A stretch of DNA of 64,000 nucleotides from Janthinobacterium sp. FW305-129 (GTDB lineage Bacteria > Pseudomonadota > Gammaproteobacteria > Burkholderiales > Burkholderiaceae_D), in the NCBI RefSeq assembly GCF_020858115.1, contig NZ_JACYMM010000003.1, positions 372,001 through 436,000 of the forward strand, read 5' to 3'. Each line of letters begins with the position of its first letter. Position 1 is the stretch's first letter. Under the pieces are notes generated by a model that saw only the letters and a program-made list of their open reading frames with translations, was not told the DNA's origin and did no database searches. This document shows positions 45,124 through 55,966 of the stretch, in pieces. The position numbers and the translations under genes were made by a program.

Positions 45124-46227
45124 TTACTCCTGAAATCGATGCTTTTTTTGTGCTTTTTCAATGAAGACACGCATATTTTCCTTAAAGATCTTCACAGAAA
45201 ATGTTTCTGCATGCGCACGTATCGTCTGAGAATCAAATTGCGCGCGGTGTTGTTCATAATATTGAACAGCATCATTCAGGGACGCAACGGTACTTTCAAA
45301 AAAGAACACGCCGGTTTTTCCAGCTACTACCGTTTCCATCGCACCGCCTTTGCCCAGCGCAATCACCGGACGGCCAGATGCCATCGCTTCCAGGGGTACG
45401 ATACCAAAGTCTTCCACGCCTGGAAAAATCAAGGCTTGACACTCCGCATACAGCTTTTTGATATTGGCAAATGATTGACGGCCAAGGAAGGTCACATTTG
45501 AACCCGCCAGTTTCTTCAGTCGATTCAATTCTTCGCCTTCGCCAACGATAATCAATTTCCTGCCGCTCTGATTGAATGCCTCAACCGCCAAATCAGCGCG
45601 CTTATACGGCACCAGTTGCCCCAGAAGCAGATAGTAGTCCGATACTTGGGAAGCGATATAAAAATCATCACTGGAAACCGGTGGATGAATGACCTCGGTT
45701 TCACGACGATAGTACTTACGAATACGCTCTGCAACAAAACCTGAATTCGCAATAAAATTATCCACTCGCATCGAACTGAGCGCATCCCACATGCGGATAC
45801 GGTGCATCAATATCGGCATCAACAAGCGTTTTAACAAGCCCGCATTTCTTCGATACTCGTGGTACATATCCCATGCATAACGCATGGGAGAGTGGCAATA
45901 GCAGATATGTACCACGCCTGGCGGCACCACGATGCCTTTGGCCGGGCCACTTTCGCTCGATATAACCAAATCATAGCCACTGAAATCGATCTGTTCCAAA
46001 GCCATCGGCATCAATGGCAGATAATTCTGATACAGACGCTTGGCAAACGGCAGACGAGAAATGAACGTCTCATATAATTTGTGACCAGGGAATTCTTTCT
46101 GTGCCATTTCCCGATCAATTACATGCGCATAAATATCGGCGTCCGGATACATTTCGGCCAGCGCCTGCAAGACGCGCTCGCCACCACGCATGGTTAACAA
46201 CCAATAATGAACCAGAGCCACCTTCAT
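45124..46227 (-). CDS. GT4-family glycosyltransferase, WbaZ-like
   Basis: A 367-aa GT-B retaining glycosyltransferase acting at the cytoplasmic face of the inner membrane on the lipid-linked repeat unit. The N-terminus MKVALVHYWLLTMRGGERVL is typical of the WbaZ/RfbW mannosyltransferase group. The C-terminal domain carries the EX7E motif EDFGIVPLEAMASG. Mannose transfer is plausible given manC but not proven. It is the distal gene of the minus block. Confidence 0.85.
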   Translation of the reverse strand: MKVALVHYWLLTMRGGERVLQALAEMYPDADIYAHVIDREMAQKEFPGHKLYETFISRLPFAKRLYQNYLPLMPMALEQIDFSGYDLVISSESGPAKGIVVPPGVVHICYCHSPMRYAWDMYHEYRRNAGLLKRLLMPILMHRIRMWDALSSMRVDNFIANSGFVAERIRKYYRRETEVIHPPVSSDDFYIASQVSDYYLLLGQLVPYKRADLAVEAFNQSGRKLIIVGEGEELNRLKKLAGSNVTFLGRQSFANIKKLYAECQALIFPGVEDFGIVPLEAMASGRPVIALGKGGAMETVVAGKTGVFFFESTVASLNDAVQYYEQHRAQFDSQTIRAHAETFSVKIFKENMRVFIEKAQKKHRFQE

Positions 46228-46408
46228 TTTATTTCATCTTTCAACAAGGTCAGGCAGGATGGTACCGGCGATCATACGCCAACATAAAAACATCCTACCT
46301 GCAATACCACATCCCATCAGGGAAAATTTGAATACCGTACTTCTCCAGCCAGTTCGGAGGCATACGCAAGAAACACCGACGCACCATGGCTGGCACTCAT
46401 CGATATTT

Positions 46409-47401
46409 CTACCTAGAGACACTCGCCAAGGCCCACCTGACTTTTTCGACGGTCGCCGGCCAGGAAAACCTGGCGGCTTGCAGCAGTCCCTTTGCGCTCA
46501 GTTCCTTACGCAAGGTTTGATCGTTGCAAAGTGCCTCGATACCTTTCCCAATCTCTTCGATGGAATCCGGATTGACCAGCAAGGCAGCATCGCCAGCAAC
46601 TTCAGGCAGCGATGTCGTATTGGCAGTCAGCACCGGTGTGCCACACGACATTGCCTCAATAACAGGCAAGCCGAATCCTTCGTACAGAGAAGGAAACACA
46701 AGGCCCATTGCACCACGATACAACCCTGGCAGATCCTCTTCCGCCACCCTGCCCACAAATACCAAGCGTGACTCGACACCCAGCGAGCGGGCCAGTTGCA
46801 ACAACTCGTCGGTCGGCTTGCCTGTAAATAACAGGCGAACATCCACATCGATGGCGGCAGCCGCAAAAGCCTTGACGATACGTGGTTCGTTCTTGTGCGG
46901 TTTGCGATTACTGACACTCAACAAATAACGAAAGCCCGGCTGATACGCCAGGGCATGAACATTGTAAGCAGGATCGACGCCATTATCGATATTGATGACC
47001 TTGGACGGCGCAATGCCGGCCCAATCAATGATGCGTTGCCGAGAAAATTCGGAAACGGTCAGTACGGCGGCAGCCTTGCGGCAGGCACGCCGCATGATCA
47101 GCGAATAATATACCGTTTTCAGGAAGCTGGAATTTTCTGGACGGTCGATATGGTTCAGATCATGAATCGTGAATACGAACGGACGCGATATGAATAATGG
47201 CGCGTTATAGCCAGGAGTGAACAAACCTTCACCGACGGGGATGTTCTTCAGCGAAGCGAACCATAAAAACAGTGTGTCCAGTGGGGACGAAGGCGAGCCT
47301 TTGATATCGAGGTGGGGTAGTTGCAATGCCTCGTCCAATACCCGCGCCACACGCCCGATACCATGTTCGCCAATCCAGCGTGCATCATAAAAAAATCTCA
47401 A
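46409..47401 (-). CDS. GT4-family glycosyltransferase
   Basis: A 330-aa GT-B enzyme. [13 protein letters not shown] is the N-terminal donor-side loop, and [17 protein letters not shown] the EX7E motif. The fold and phrasing ([17 protein letters not shown]) match mannosyl- or rhamnosyltransferases of O-antigen loci. It follows the polymerase gene by 41 nt. The 181-nt gap after it holds nothing recognised. Confidence 0.85.
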   Translation of the reverse strand: MRFFYDARWIGEHGIGRVARVLDEALQLPHLDIKGSPSSPLDTLFLWFASLKNIPVGEGLFTPGYNAPLFISRPFVFTIHDLNHIDRPENSSFLKTVYYSLIMRRACRKAAAVLTVSEFSRQRIIDWAGIAPSKVINIDNGVDPAYNVHALAYQPGFRYLLSVSNRKPHKNEPRIVKAFAAAAIDVDVRLLFTGKPTDELLQLARSLGVESRLVFVGRVAEEDLPGLYRGAMGLVFPSLYEGFGLPVIEAMSCGTPVLTANTTSLPEVAGDAALLVNPDSIEEIGKGIEALCNDQTLRKELSAKGLLQAARFSWPATVEKVRWALASVSR

Positions 47402-47442
47402 GATATCTTACCTTTATTATCAAACCCATTGAAGAACACAAA

Positions 47443-48669
47443 TCAGCCAATCGCCGTATCTTTTTCTTCGGCACCAAATCTTGAAATTCCCATGGCAAAA
47501 CCAAGAATAACCCAGATATAAAGGAAATAAAATTGAGTTCCAAAAAATATGCAAATTATCGGAATAATAGAAATCGACTTGGGAATAGAGTAAATCAGTT
47601 TTTTGTAAAAATACCTGAAGGAGAAGGCAAATGCCAAAATTCCGAGCAGGCCATTTTCCACCTGAATTGTATACATGCCCAACCCTGTAAGATCCCACTG
47701 ATCGACTACCGGAAACAACCCCAGATAATCCGGATTATTTCGCACTAATGAATAATTTCCCAGTCCGACGCCAAAAATTGGATTATCAAGAATGATATTA
47801 TAGCCAATAAAAGCACCGCTGATACGTCCCATCACGATATTTGGATCGTCTTCCCGTCCGATCAGAGATTGCTGGATATTCATTGAATCCATGATATATC
47901 CCATGACCAGATCACCGTAAAATACATAGCCGACCGCGGCGATCAGTAATGAAAACAGGATCGGAACCAACTTTTTCTTCATGCTTTGCTCGCTGAATAA
48001 AGCATAGATAAAGAAATATATCACCAGCAGAAAAATTGCTGCCTTGGATTGCGCAGCCAGGATGACGATGAGAAAAATAATCGACGAGATGGTGACTTTG
48101 CGATTCGCGACCAGATCCAGGCATAGCAACGAGGCATAGAAAACACCAAGCGGCCCACCTTCCACAAAAAAACCTTTCAGACGATGGCTTTTTCCATAAG
48201 TGAGGCCAAGATCAGCACCTGCATAAGCCAGTGCCAGCGCGGCAATGAAAAACAAGCCGAATGCGGCATTTTGCCTCAAAAAAACATTCAAAATATCATG
48301 CGCATTCTTCAGCTTGCTGCACAGAATATAAACATAGACAAAAGCAACGGCGCATAGCAACAGCTCAATAAAGCGAATCAAGGAAATCACATAGGATTCT
48401 TTGAAGAAATTATCTACTGCTGCCGGAGGGTAAAAATCCACTATTGGATTTTTTATCAATGTGCAGACAAACAGGAAAATGAACAGGTAGATGAATACCA
48501 TGATTTTCGAGTTTTTTATGGCGCCAAGATTCAGCAAAACAAAAGGAAATGCCAGCAGGACGATCATTTCGCCGGCCTTGATGCCGTAAAAACCAACATC
48601 GGTTAATTGGCACATCAATACCAGGATAAACACGCCTGGATATTGCAAATCTAAAAAACGCTTGACCAT
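47443..48669 (-). CDS. Wzy-like O-antigen/EPS polymerase
   Basis: A 408-aa integral membrane protein with about eleven hydrophobic helices and a large periplasmic loop around MDSMNIQQSLIGREDDPNI, where the O-antigen ligase/polymerase (Wzy_C-like) family has its conserved loop with GVGLGNYSLV. It polymerises flipped repeat units on the periplasmic side. Weak sequence conservation is normal for Wzy, so identity rests on topology, the loop and location between glycosyltransferases. Visibly AT-rich. A WaaL-type ligase is the alternative. Confidence 0.78.
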   Translation of the reverse strand: MVKRFLDLQYPGVFILVLMCQLTDVGFYGIKAGEMIVLLAFPFVLLNLGAIKNSKIMVFIYLFIFLFVCTLIKNPIVDFYPPAAVDNFFKESYVISLIRFIELLLCAVAFVYVYILCSKLKNAHDILNVFLRQNAAFGLFFIAALALAYAGADLGLTYGKSHRLKGFFVEGGPLGVFYASLLCLDLVANRKVTISSIIFLIVILAAQSKAAIFLLVIYFFIYALFSEQSMKKKLVPILFSLLIAAVGYVFYGDLVMGYIMDSMNIQQSLIGREDDPNIVMGRISGAFIGYNIILDNPIFGVGLGNYSLVRNNPDYLGLFPVVDQWDLTGLGMYTIQVENGLLGILAFAFSFRYFYKKLIYSIPKSISIIPIICIFFGTQFYFLYIWVILGFAMGISRFGAEEKDTAIG

Positions 48670-48729
48670 TTTATTATGCCATTCAATATTTTTTTACGGA
48701 CTCATCAAATTTCAGTGAATTCATGAAAA

Positions 48730-49932
48730 TCAATCATTCTTGCTTTGCATTTCGAAAAACAGGTTGATATATTGATCAATCCATGCTTTTACATCCATAA
48801 ATCGTGGCGCAGACTGCAATGCCGCCAGTTGCATTGCATCGAGTAACGCCGGCTGGGCCGAAATCTTCCTGATCAAACCAGCCAGTTCCTCCGGCCGGTC
48901 GGGGTCAAACAGGAAGCCATTCTTGCCATCCTCAATCATTTCAGGGATACCGCCGCGCGAGCTGCCAATAACAGGTACGCCATTGACCAGCGACTCGAAT
49001 ACCACGGTCGGCAGCGTGTCATTCCACAGCGATGGCACTACCAGCACATCGATATTACTGAAAAAAACTTCCGGCGAGCTGTAGCCCAAAAAGCGGAGAT
49101 TGTCAGTTTTGTATTGTTCCAGTTCGCGAACATAGTCCGATGGCCCCGATCCGGCAATCACCAGGCTGATGTCGGTCAACCCGGCCAGATGCGAAAACGT
49201 CCGCAATAAAAGTTCCACGCCTTTCGCCGGCACCAGCCCGCCGATATAACCAAAGCGAACATTCTTCCGACCAGCAAAGGGCTTAGGCAAGGAGACGGAC
49301 TTGAACGACTTTGCATTGATGATGGCGGTCTTGATCTTGGCTTGCGTAAACAGGCCATTGCGTAAATGATGCTTTAGTACAAAATCGCTGACGCCGACGA
49401 TGCAATCGACATTGTTCGACAGCGTCTTGTGAGGTATTCTGAAAATCTTGCACTTAGTACATTGTGTCTCGCAAGGCTGGCCGGCCTTGAACATGTTTGA
49501 ATTGGGACACAGCGCGTATTGATCATGCAATACCTGAATAATCGGTACGCCGTGCTTCCTGATGACAGGCCAGATTGCCGCTGAAAAACCGACTACATTG
49601 TGCGTATTGACGACATCTGGCTGGAATTCGCGCATGATCTTGTCGACCATTGCCGCCATGCCTGCGTTATAGATATCGCGCAGATGCCAGAACAGGCGAT
49701 GCAGGGTCGGCTTTTTATCAGCCTTGTAATTCCAGTAAATATTCTTGATACCGACCCGTATTACCTTGATGCCGTCCACTATCTCGGTATGGATGCCCTC
49801 ATCGGCACAGGTAGTCAGGACACAGACCTCATGACCGCGCTCTGCAACTCCTTCGACCAGCGACTTCAAAATAACTTCTGCACCTCCTCCAATATGCGGG
49901 GAATAGAGGGTGTTGATAAATAATATTTTCAT
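48730..49932 (-). CDS. GT4-family glycosyltransferase
   Basis: A 400-aa GT-B enzyme beginning [22 protein letters not shown]. The C-terminal motif is [19 protein letters not shown], in which the first Glu of EX7E is replaced by Asp, seen in some relatives. Its ATG overlaps the stop of the acyltransferase gene by four bases. Two internal Cys pairs (CETQCTKC at about 150) suggest a metal site typical of this subgroup. Confidence 0.83.
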   Translation of the reverse strand: MKILFINTLYSPHIGGGAEVILKSLVEGVAERGHEVCVLTTCADEGIHTEIVDGIKVIRVGIKNIYWNYKADKKPTLHRLFWHLRDIYNAGMAAMVDKIMREFQPDVVNTHNVVGFSAAIWPVIRKHGVPIIQVLHDQYALCPNSNMFKAGQPCETQCTKCKIFRIPHKTLSNNVDCIVGVSDFVLKHHLRNGLFTQAKIKTAIINAKSFKSVSLPKPFAGRKNVRFGYIGGLVPAKGVELLLRTFSHLAGLTDISLVIAGSGPSDYVRELEQYKTDNLRFLGYSSPEVFFSNIDVLVVPSLWNDTLPTVVFESLVNGVPVIGSSRGGIPEMIEDGKNGFLFDPDRPEELAGLIRKISAQPALLDAMQLAALQSAPRFMDVKAWIDQYINLFFEMQSKND

Positions 49933-50558
49933 TTATTTTTGCTATCTAGCATATTTTCTGAAGGCAACTTTCTTGTGGTTAGCGGCCGCACGCTGATTTT
50001 TTTCGCCGGAATGCCGCCCCATATTTCATAGGCCGGCACATCTGAAACCACGACGGCGCCAGCAGCAATAATAGCCCCCTGGTGGATGTTGATACCTGGC
50101 AGTATCACAGCATGCGAGCCGATCCAAACATCATCACCGATGCTCACGCCACATTTTTCGGTATCCCATGCCTGTTCACGGATCAGCGATGAGGACGTAA
50201 TGCCATGGTTGCTGCCGATAACGGTAGCAAACTGGCCGAACAGGCAGTTATCACCGATCTCGATGTGACAGCCCGATGCACGAATATTGCAATACTCATT
50301 GATTGCCGTGTTTTTTCCGACCTTCAACACGGCCGCTGGGGAACCAGTGATGCTGTCCTTCGCAACGATTAACAACGTTCCTGTACCAACCGATGTACCT
50401 GCCCCCATCCGGAAAACGCAACCGGGATCGACAGCGAGTATCGTACTTCTTGAAATCCGTACGCCTTGCGCGCGTAAATGAGCGCGACGGCCGGCAGCAC
50501 GCAGATACGTGGACAGGTCGTGCAGGATCAGGGCAAAAAACAGGAATATGGGCTTCAT
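49929..50558 (-). CDS. Hexapeptide-repeat acyltransferase
   Basis: A 209-aa left-handed beta-helix O-acetyltransferase-type protein (CysE/LacA/NodL/WbbJ superfamily). Hexapeptide runs such as [17 protein letters not shown] and [16 protein letters not shown], and the closing GGIPAKKI. The hydrophobic N-terminus ([13 protein letters not shown]) could associate with the membrane. Probably acetylates a sugar of the repeat unit. Coupled to the next glycosyltransferase by an ATGA overlap. Confidence 0.85.
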   Translation of the reverse strand: MKPIFLFFALILHDLSTYLRAAGRRAHLRAQGVRISRSTILAVDPGCVFRMGAGTSVGTGTLLIVAKDSITGSPAAVLKVGKNTAINEYCNIRASGCHIEIGDNCLFGQFATVIGSNHGITSSSLIREQAWDTEKCGVSIGDDVWIGSHAVILPGINIHQGAIIAAGAVVVSDVPAYEIWGGIPAKKISVRPLTTRKLPSENMLDSKNK

Positions 50559-50600
50559 TTTTATATCGTCAATCCGGGAAGTCGCCTGGCTCGAATTACA

Positions 50601-51599
50601 TTATCGTGCGACAAACTGGGAATCCAGTTTTTCACGCGAATTTTTTGAAATGCCGAGTTTCAACGCGACATACAATGGACTGCTCAATCGCAGCAAGCCG
50701 GTCATCTGGTATATTCTGGGGTACGGCCTTAATGCGCCTTTGGCCAATTTGAAACGAAAAATTTCCAGCATTCTATCCCAGCGTTGCAGCCCGTTCAGAT
50801 TGGCGATCTGATAATTTTTATATAAAGTAACGTGATCTTCCAAAAACTGCTGGTTCATGCCGGTTGCATTTCTTGCAGCAGAGATTGTGCTCTCGCTGAT
50901 CCGGTATGCCACCAGGGGCTCGGCAAGATAAGCAAAGTTCTTGTTTTTGGCGAGCAAATTGAGCCACAATGGCCAGTCATCGAGGTGAAAAAATCGCCGA
51001 TCAATGCCACCTACCTCGTTATAATCGGCGCGTCTGAGCAATATCCCGGGGGCAGGGATCAGGTTTCTCACATACAAGGCTTGCTGCAGCCCGCTTGAAG
51101 AGCCTGCAATGATCTCGATGTCTTGCTGCCCAGGGATGACCTTATCCTTGGAGACATCTATCTTCGATGAATCAACAAACGGCAGGACCGCCGAGACGAC
51201 CACGGCGCAATTAGTTTTCTGCGCGAACTCGACATAGCGGGCAATTGCACCGGGGAAAATAAAATCATCGCCAGCGATCGGCTTGATCCATACTCCTTTT
51301 GCTTCAGCATAGCCCTTGTGGACATTGCTGCATATTCCCTGATTCGCTGCCGCGGCCAGTATGACCACGCGCTGAAAATGCTGTTCATTTTCAGCTATCC
51401 ATTGTGTCGCCACCTCGACGGTATGATCTTTCGATCCATCATCGCAGATAATAATCTCTATTGGTGAATACTCTTGTTTTAACAAGCTATTCAATGTCTC
51501 CAGCAGGGTTGCTTCACTATTGAAAGTCAAGACAATAATGGACACCAGGGGACACGTTTCCATGTCTTGGATTATCTCTTTTCCCGCTACGTCATGCAT
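50601..51599 (-). CDS. GT2-family glycosyltransferase
   Basis: A 332-aa GT-A enzyme with LVSIIVLTFNSEATLLETLNSL, the nucleotide-binding IIICDDGSKD, and the DxD-like region KPIAGDDFIFPGA, ending with a helical tail. The start ATG 51599 has GGAAAAG and is 4 nt past the preceding stop; a start at 51650 would overlap the preceding gene more. Donor not predictable. Confidence 0.85.
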   Translation of the reverse strand: MHDVAGKEIIQDMETCPLVSIIVLTFNSEATLLETLNSLLKQEYSPIEIIICDDGSKDHTVEVATQWIAENEQHFQRVVILAAAANQGICSNVHKGYAEAKGVWIKPIAGDDFIFPGAIARYVEFAQKTNCAVVVSAVLPFVDSSKIDVSKDKVIPGQQDIEIIAGSSSGLQQALYVRNLIPAPGILLRRADYNEVGGIDRRFFHLDDWPLWLNLLAKNKNFAYLAEPLVAYRISESTISAARNATGMNQQFLEDHVTLYKNYQIANLNGLQRWDRMLEIFRFKLAKGALRPYPRIYQMTGLLRLSSPLYVALKLGISKNSREKLDSQFVAR

Positions 51600-51603
51600 A
51601 TTA

Positions 51604-52212
51604 TTACTTTTCCAATCTTCTTTCAGAATACGAGGTACAGCCGGTCGCAATCGTCATCTCCGGAATATTCTTGTTGATCAACGTCGAAGCGCCGACGATG
51701 CTGTTGCGCCCAATCTGTACACCTTTAAGCACCGTCACTCTTGCACCAAGAAAAACATTCTGTCCGATGACTACCGGTTTGGCGGTATGCTGGCCGGTGT
51801 GCCGGGTTTCCGGCTTCAAACCATGAAAATCGGAATCAAAAATACAGACCTCAGGGCCCAGCAAGGTGTCTTGCCCGATATGAATCAAACTGCGCTCGGC
51901 GATGATGCATGCTGAATTATTGATGTACACACCGTCGTCGATCACTACGTGCGAGCCATCTTCTCTTGCCTCGATATGCATGTAACCGGAGAAGAACAGC
52001 GGCGAGGGAAACGAACCCAATGTGCACTTGCCCAGCGTAATCGTGCCTTTTCCTGAAAACAGAACTGGCTGCAAAATCGTGGCGCCATGATCGATAACCA
52101 CTGCAGTGCTGATCACGCGGTAAAACTTGATGCGCGGCCACTGAATCAAGGCGATCAATTCATGGTACAGGCGCCGTTTTAAACGAAAATATAGGGTTTT
52201 CTTGCCTTTCAT
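51604..52212 (-). CDS. Hexapeptide-repeat acyltransferase
   Basis: A 202-aa left-handed beta-helix transferase with VIDDGVYINNSACIIAERS, IGQDTLLGPEVCIFDSDFHG and IGQNVFLGARVTVLKGVQIG. The catalytic-type histidine lies in SDFHGLKPE. ATG 52212 overlaps the wzx stop by four bases. It differs from the other acyltransferase in having a basic N-terminal helix. Probable O-acetylation of the glycan. Confidence 0.85.
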   Translation of the reverse strand: MKGKKTLYFRLKRRLYHELIALIQWPRIKFYRVISTAVVIDHGATILQPVLFSGKGTITLGKCTLGSFPSPLFFSGYMHIEAREDGSHVVIDDGVYINNSACIIAERSLIHIGQDTLLGPEVCIFDSDFHGLKPETRHTGQHTAKPVVIGQNVFLGARVTVLKGVQIGRNSIVGASTLINKNIPEMTIATGCTSYSERRLEK

Positions 52213-53468
52213 GCCGACTTCCTCTTCAGGCGCCATTCAATAACGATGCAATACATGGTAATGAAATGAAAAACATAGTTGATGGCATAGGCGATAGCCG
52301 CTCCCTTGAAACCGTATTCATGCGTCGAAAATAGTGTCAAGAAATACAGCGTGGCGGCAAAGATGATTTCTGTCGCCACCACCATTTTCATCATGGCTTT
52401 GCCGACAAGAACATAGCCCAGCAGCCAGCTGGCAGTCTTGATCACATCGCCAACCAGTTGCCAGCCCATCAATGTAGATACTTCCTGAAAATCCGGCGAG
52501 AATAAAATCCTGATCAGGATGTCGCGCAACAAATAAATTGTCAGCGCGATCACGGAGACGACCGGCACAATCAGCTTGAATGCATCGCCGATTTCTTTGC
52601 GAAGAACATTATCGTCCTTGACTTCTGAAATACGCGGCAGGTAATAGAGCGACAGGGTAGTGGTGACCAGGGCCAGATAGATCACGCTGATCTTATTGGT
52701 AGCATCCCAGTATCCGGCATGGGCGACATCGAAACTGTTGATCAAATGAGATCTGATCAGCATCTGCGCCAGCGGCGTTACAGCTGCTGTCACAACGGCC
52801 ATCACGATAAACTTGCTCAGCAGCCTGACCGTTTCGCCATCCATGCGCCCGAAAAACACTGACGGACGCAACCAGGACAACTTTCCGCAGGCCAACAGAG
52901 TCGTCACCAGGGATAATGCCTGCCCCAAACTTAATGCTATCAGGGCACCACGCAGGCCCATGTACCAGGCCAGTCCACCGGACACCAGCAGGCCAACCAG
53001 CGAGCTGGCGATATTGGCCACCACATACCTGCGCACCTCTTTTTGTCCGGCCAGCACTGCCAGTAACAGACCATTCAAGCTGATCAACAACAAACACAAG
53101 GCGAGCCAAAGCATGGCTTCCGTGTAATCTTTTCCACCAAACAGCCATTGACTGAGCTGCTTGTTAAAAATCACTAACAAGATGCCGCCCAGGATGCTCC
53201 CTATCAGGGTCAGTGTCCCGGCCGTACGAAACAAGCGTAGTTTCTTCTCCGGCGCGTCATGGTACTCTGCGGCGTACTTGGTCACCCCTGTATTAATGGC
53301 GCCTGCAGCAAACGCCGTCACCATGGCGATAAAATTTTGGAGTTGCCCAATTGCGGCAAAACCTCCAGGTCCCAAATAAATAGCAAAAATCTTATTCAAG
53401 ACCAAACCAGTCCCCATGCGCACGCACACGGCAATACCATTCAACAGGCTGGTTTTTACCAAGCTCAT
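52209..53468 (-). CDS. wzx: Wzx-type O-antigen/EPS flippase
   Basis: A 419-aa MATE/PST-superfamily protein with about twelve hydrophobic helices that flips undecaprenyl-diphosphate-linked repeat units. The opening [26 protein letters not shown] and [18 protein letters not shown] resemble WzxE/O-antigen translocases that accept dideoxy-amino sugars. Its ATG overlaps the aminotransferase stop (ATGA) and its stop overlaps the next gene. Confidence 0.9.
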   Translation of the reverse strand: MSLVKTSLLNGIAVCVRMGTGLVLNKIFAIYLGPGGFAAIGQLQNFIAMVTAFAAGAINTGVTKYAAEYHDAPEKKLRLFRTAGTLTLIGSILGGILLVIFNKQLSQWLFGGKDYTEAMLWLALCLLLISLNGLLLAVLAGQKEVRRYVVANIASSLVGLLVSGGLAWYMGLRGALIALSLGQALSLVTTLLACGKLSWLRPSVFFGRMDGETVRLLSKFIVMAVVTAAVTPLAQMLIRSHLINSFDVAHAGYWDATNKISVIYLALVTTTLSLYYLPRISEVKDDNVLRKEIGDAFKLIVPVVSVIALTIYLLRDILIRILFSPDFQEVSTLMGWQLVGDVIKTASWLLGYVLVGKAMMKMVVATEIIFAATLYFLTLFSTHEYGFKGAAIAYAINYVFHFITMYCIVIEWRLKRKSA

Positions 53469-54580
53469 TCAGCAGCCTGGTGCAATACGAAGTTACGAAT
53501 GGCTTCCACCACCTGGTCGACCTCGTCAAACGACATGGTCGGGCCCAGCGGCAAACTCAGTACTTCGGCATGCATCGCTTCCGCAATCGGGAAGGCGCCA
53601 GCCGTGTAGCCGAGGTGGGCATAAGCAGGCTGCAGATGCGGTGCAATCGGATAGTGAATCACGGTACCGATACCGTGGGCCGACAGGTGCTGGGCCAATT
53701 TGTCGCGCTGCGCGTGGCGCACGACGAACAAATGCCATACCGAAGTACAGTTATTGGCCACTTCTGGCAGCGTCAGGCCCGGCAGTTCACGCAAGCCAGC
53801 CATATAGCGGGCGGCGATCGCAGCGCGGTGGGCATTGCCGGCATCGAGAACAGGCAACTTGACACGCAACAGAGCGGCCTGCAGTTCATCAAGGCGCGAG
53901 TTGTAGCCAATCATTTCATTGTGGTACTTGACCTTGGAGCCATAATTGCGCAGCACGCGGATGCGTTCCGCCAGTTCTTTGCTATTGGTGGTGACCGCAC
54001 CTCCATCGCCCAATGCACCGAGGTTTTTTCCTGGATAGAAACTCCAGGTCACGGCGTCACCATGTGAACCCAGGCGCTTGCCAGCATATCGTGCACCATG
54101 CGATTGCGCGCCATCTTCGATCACTTTCAGATTGTGGGCTCGAGCAAAGCTGATGATCGGCCCCATTTCCGCAGGCTGTCCATATAGATGCACTGGCATG
54201 ATGGCCTTGGTACGCTCTGTCAGCGCCGCCTTCAGCAGTTGAGGATCCATATTGGCTGTTCCGGTCACCGGCTCAACGGGGACTGGCGTTGCACCGACAT
54301 GACTAACAGCGAGCCAGGTCGCAATATAGGTATTCGATGGCACCAGCACTTCATCACCAGGGCCGACATCCAGCGCCCTTAATGCAAGGATCAGCGCATC
54401 CAGGCCGTTCGCCACGCCGACGCACTCCGCGGCCTCGCAATAAGCCGCATATTCCTTTTCAAACTGCTTTACTTCTTCACCCAGGATATACCAACCGGAT
54501 TCCAGAACACGGGAAAAAGCGGCCTTAAGCTCTTCGGCCTGTTGTAATTGAATGGATTTGAGATCTAAAAATGGAATCAT
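53465..54580 (-). CDS. fdtB: DegT/DnrJ/EryC1 sugar aminotransferase, FdtB/QdtB-like
   Basis: A PLP-dependent transaminase (371 aa) that likely places an amino group on C3 of a dTDP-3-keto-6-deoxyhexose. The fold type I landmarks are present: [12 protein letters not shown], the PLP-clamp [11 protein letters not shown] and the Schiff-base lysine in [15 protein letters not shown]. Similarity to FdtB/QdtB/VioA is supported by the neighbouring ketoisomerase/acetyltransferase. Lies between wzz and wzx. Confidence 0.85.
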   Translation of the reverse strand: MIPFLDLKSIQLQQAEELKAAFSRVLESGWYILGEEVKQFEKEYAAYCEAAECVGVANGLDALILALRALDVGPGDEVLVPSNTYIATWLAVSHVGATPVPVEPVTGTANMDPQLLKAALTERTKAIMPVHLYGQPAEMGPIISFARAHNLKVIEDGAQSHGARYAGKRLGSHGDAVTWSFYPGKNLGALGDGGAVTTNSKELAERIRVLRNYGSKVKYHNEMIGYNSRLDELQAALLRVKLPVLDAGNAHRAAIAARYMAGLRELPGLTLPEVANNCTSVWHLFVVRHAQRDKLAQHLSAHGIGTVIHYPIAPHLQPAYAHLGYTAGAFPIAEAMHAEVLSLPLGPTMSFDEVDQVVEAIRNFVLHQAAE

Positions 54581-54688
54581 AATTGTCCTGTCTGTATCGC
54601 AACCAGCACCGGGGTTAAGGCGATTGAATTTCTATATTTTTTAAAATAACCATCATGCAGGTATGCAGCTAGGCAAGCTCGGCAAGAA

Positions 54689-55909
54689 CTATCGCCACTT
54701 CGCGTACTCTCTCAGCGACTGATAGCGTGCAGCGTTAGCCGGATCAGCTTTCATGTACAAGCGAACTTCGTTCAGAAATGCCCACAGGGTAGCCAATATG
54801 GCGGCAGCGACGCCCGCCATCAACACCAGCACGGCGCGCGATGGCTTGGATTTTTTTTCAGGAACAATCGCAGCGTCCAGGACTTGAATCAATGAGCCCT
54901 CCTTGGCTTCATCCACTTTTGCAAATTCAAACTGCTTGGCAAACATTTCGAACAGGGCCTCCTGATACTTTACCTCGCGTACAATTCTTGTATATTCCTG
55001 GCCCAGTTCCGGCACCGCTCGCACTGCCAGCGAGCTGTCGCCCTGACCAGCATTGACCCCGCTTTCGATCTTGCTCAATTGCGTACGCAACCCGGCAAGT
55101 TCCTGCTGCGCGCGAATAAATTCAGCACTTTTATCGGTAACAAAAGTACGCAAGGTACCGATTTCAATTTCCTTCGCAGCGATCATGGCTTTGATCGTGG
55201 CTGCAGCCTTGATCGCACCTTCTGCCTGCTCATTGAGTTTGATCACACCGGTTTTTTCTTGCATCGCGCGTAATGCGGTCTCTGCTTGAACCAGGTCAGC
55301 TTTGGTCTTCTCCAGCTGTTTCTCAAAGAACAAACGACGCCTGGATGCCTCGGTGATGGCCAGTGTCGACGTCATTTTTTGCATTTCTTCGATATATGCA
55401 TTCGTCACCGCAGCGGCCAGCTTGGGATCAGTATGGGTAAACTCGATGGAGATCAGGTTTTCCTTGCTGCTCATGATTTTGCTTGCGCTTTGCAGGTACA
55501 GGCGGGCATCACTAGCAAACTTGACTCCATACACTTGCTGCAGTTTAAACCGCTCAATCAGGCTGTCGGCCATCGTGCGGCTATTCAAAATACCCAGATA
55601 GGTATCGTTCGGGTTTTTCAGCGAACCGCCAGTCAGGCTCCCTAGACTACCAAGCTGCCCTAGCAAAGCATTGGCGCTCGACTGGGATTGCGGTGGCAAT
55701 ACCTGGGCACGCGCCGTAAATTTATTCGGTATCAATAGCGTAACACCTGCAGTTATCACCATAACAATTATGGTAAAAAACAAGATTTTCTTTTTATTTT
55801 TTACAATAATAATCAGCAAATCCAGCAGATTTACATTCGTATCGGCTTTCATAGCAGCCCCGCCACGTGGCAACTGACCGGACTCATTCACTAACGTTTT
55901 CTCAATCAT
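54689..55909 (-). CDS. wzz: Wzz-type polysaccharide co-polymerase (chain-length regulator)
   Basis: A 406-aa inner-membrane protein with TM1 at about 42-62, a periplasmic coiled-coil domain (Lys/Glu/Gln-rich, 170-310), and TM2 near the C-terminus after the proline-rich PEKKSKPSRAVLVLMAG. No C-terminal BY-kinase domain, so it belongs to the Wzz/KpsE-like class without kinase. GGGAA precedes ATG 55909. It sets chain length with Wzy and Wza. Fits between fdtD and fdtB genes. Confidence 0.9.
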   Translation of the reverse strand: MIEKTLVNESGQLPRGGAAMKADTNVNLLDLLIIIVKNKKKILFFTIIVMVITAGVTLLIPNKFTARAQVLPPQSQSSANALLGQLGSLGSLTGGSLKNPNDTYLGILNSRTMADSLIERFKLQQVYGVKFASDARLYLQSASKIMSSKENLISIEFTHTDPKLAAAVTNAYIEEMQKMTSTLAITEASRRRLFFEKQLEKTKADLVQAETALRAMQEKTGVIKLNEQAEGAIKAAATIKAMIAAKEIEIGTLRTFVTDKSAEFIRAQQELAGLRTQLSKIESGVNAGQGDSSLAVRAVPELGQEYTRIVREVKYQEALFEMFAKQFEFAKVDEAKEGSLIQVLDAAIVPEKKSKPSRAVLVLMAGVAAAILATLWAFLNEVRLYMKADPANAARYQSLREYAKWR

Positions 55910-55966
55910 TTATTTTCCCATTTCCGTACCAATTACCCAGGTCAGGCATACATCATTCTATTCAGA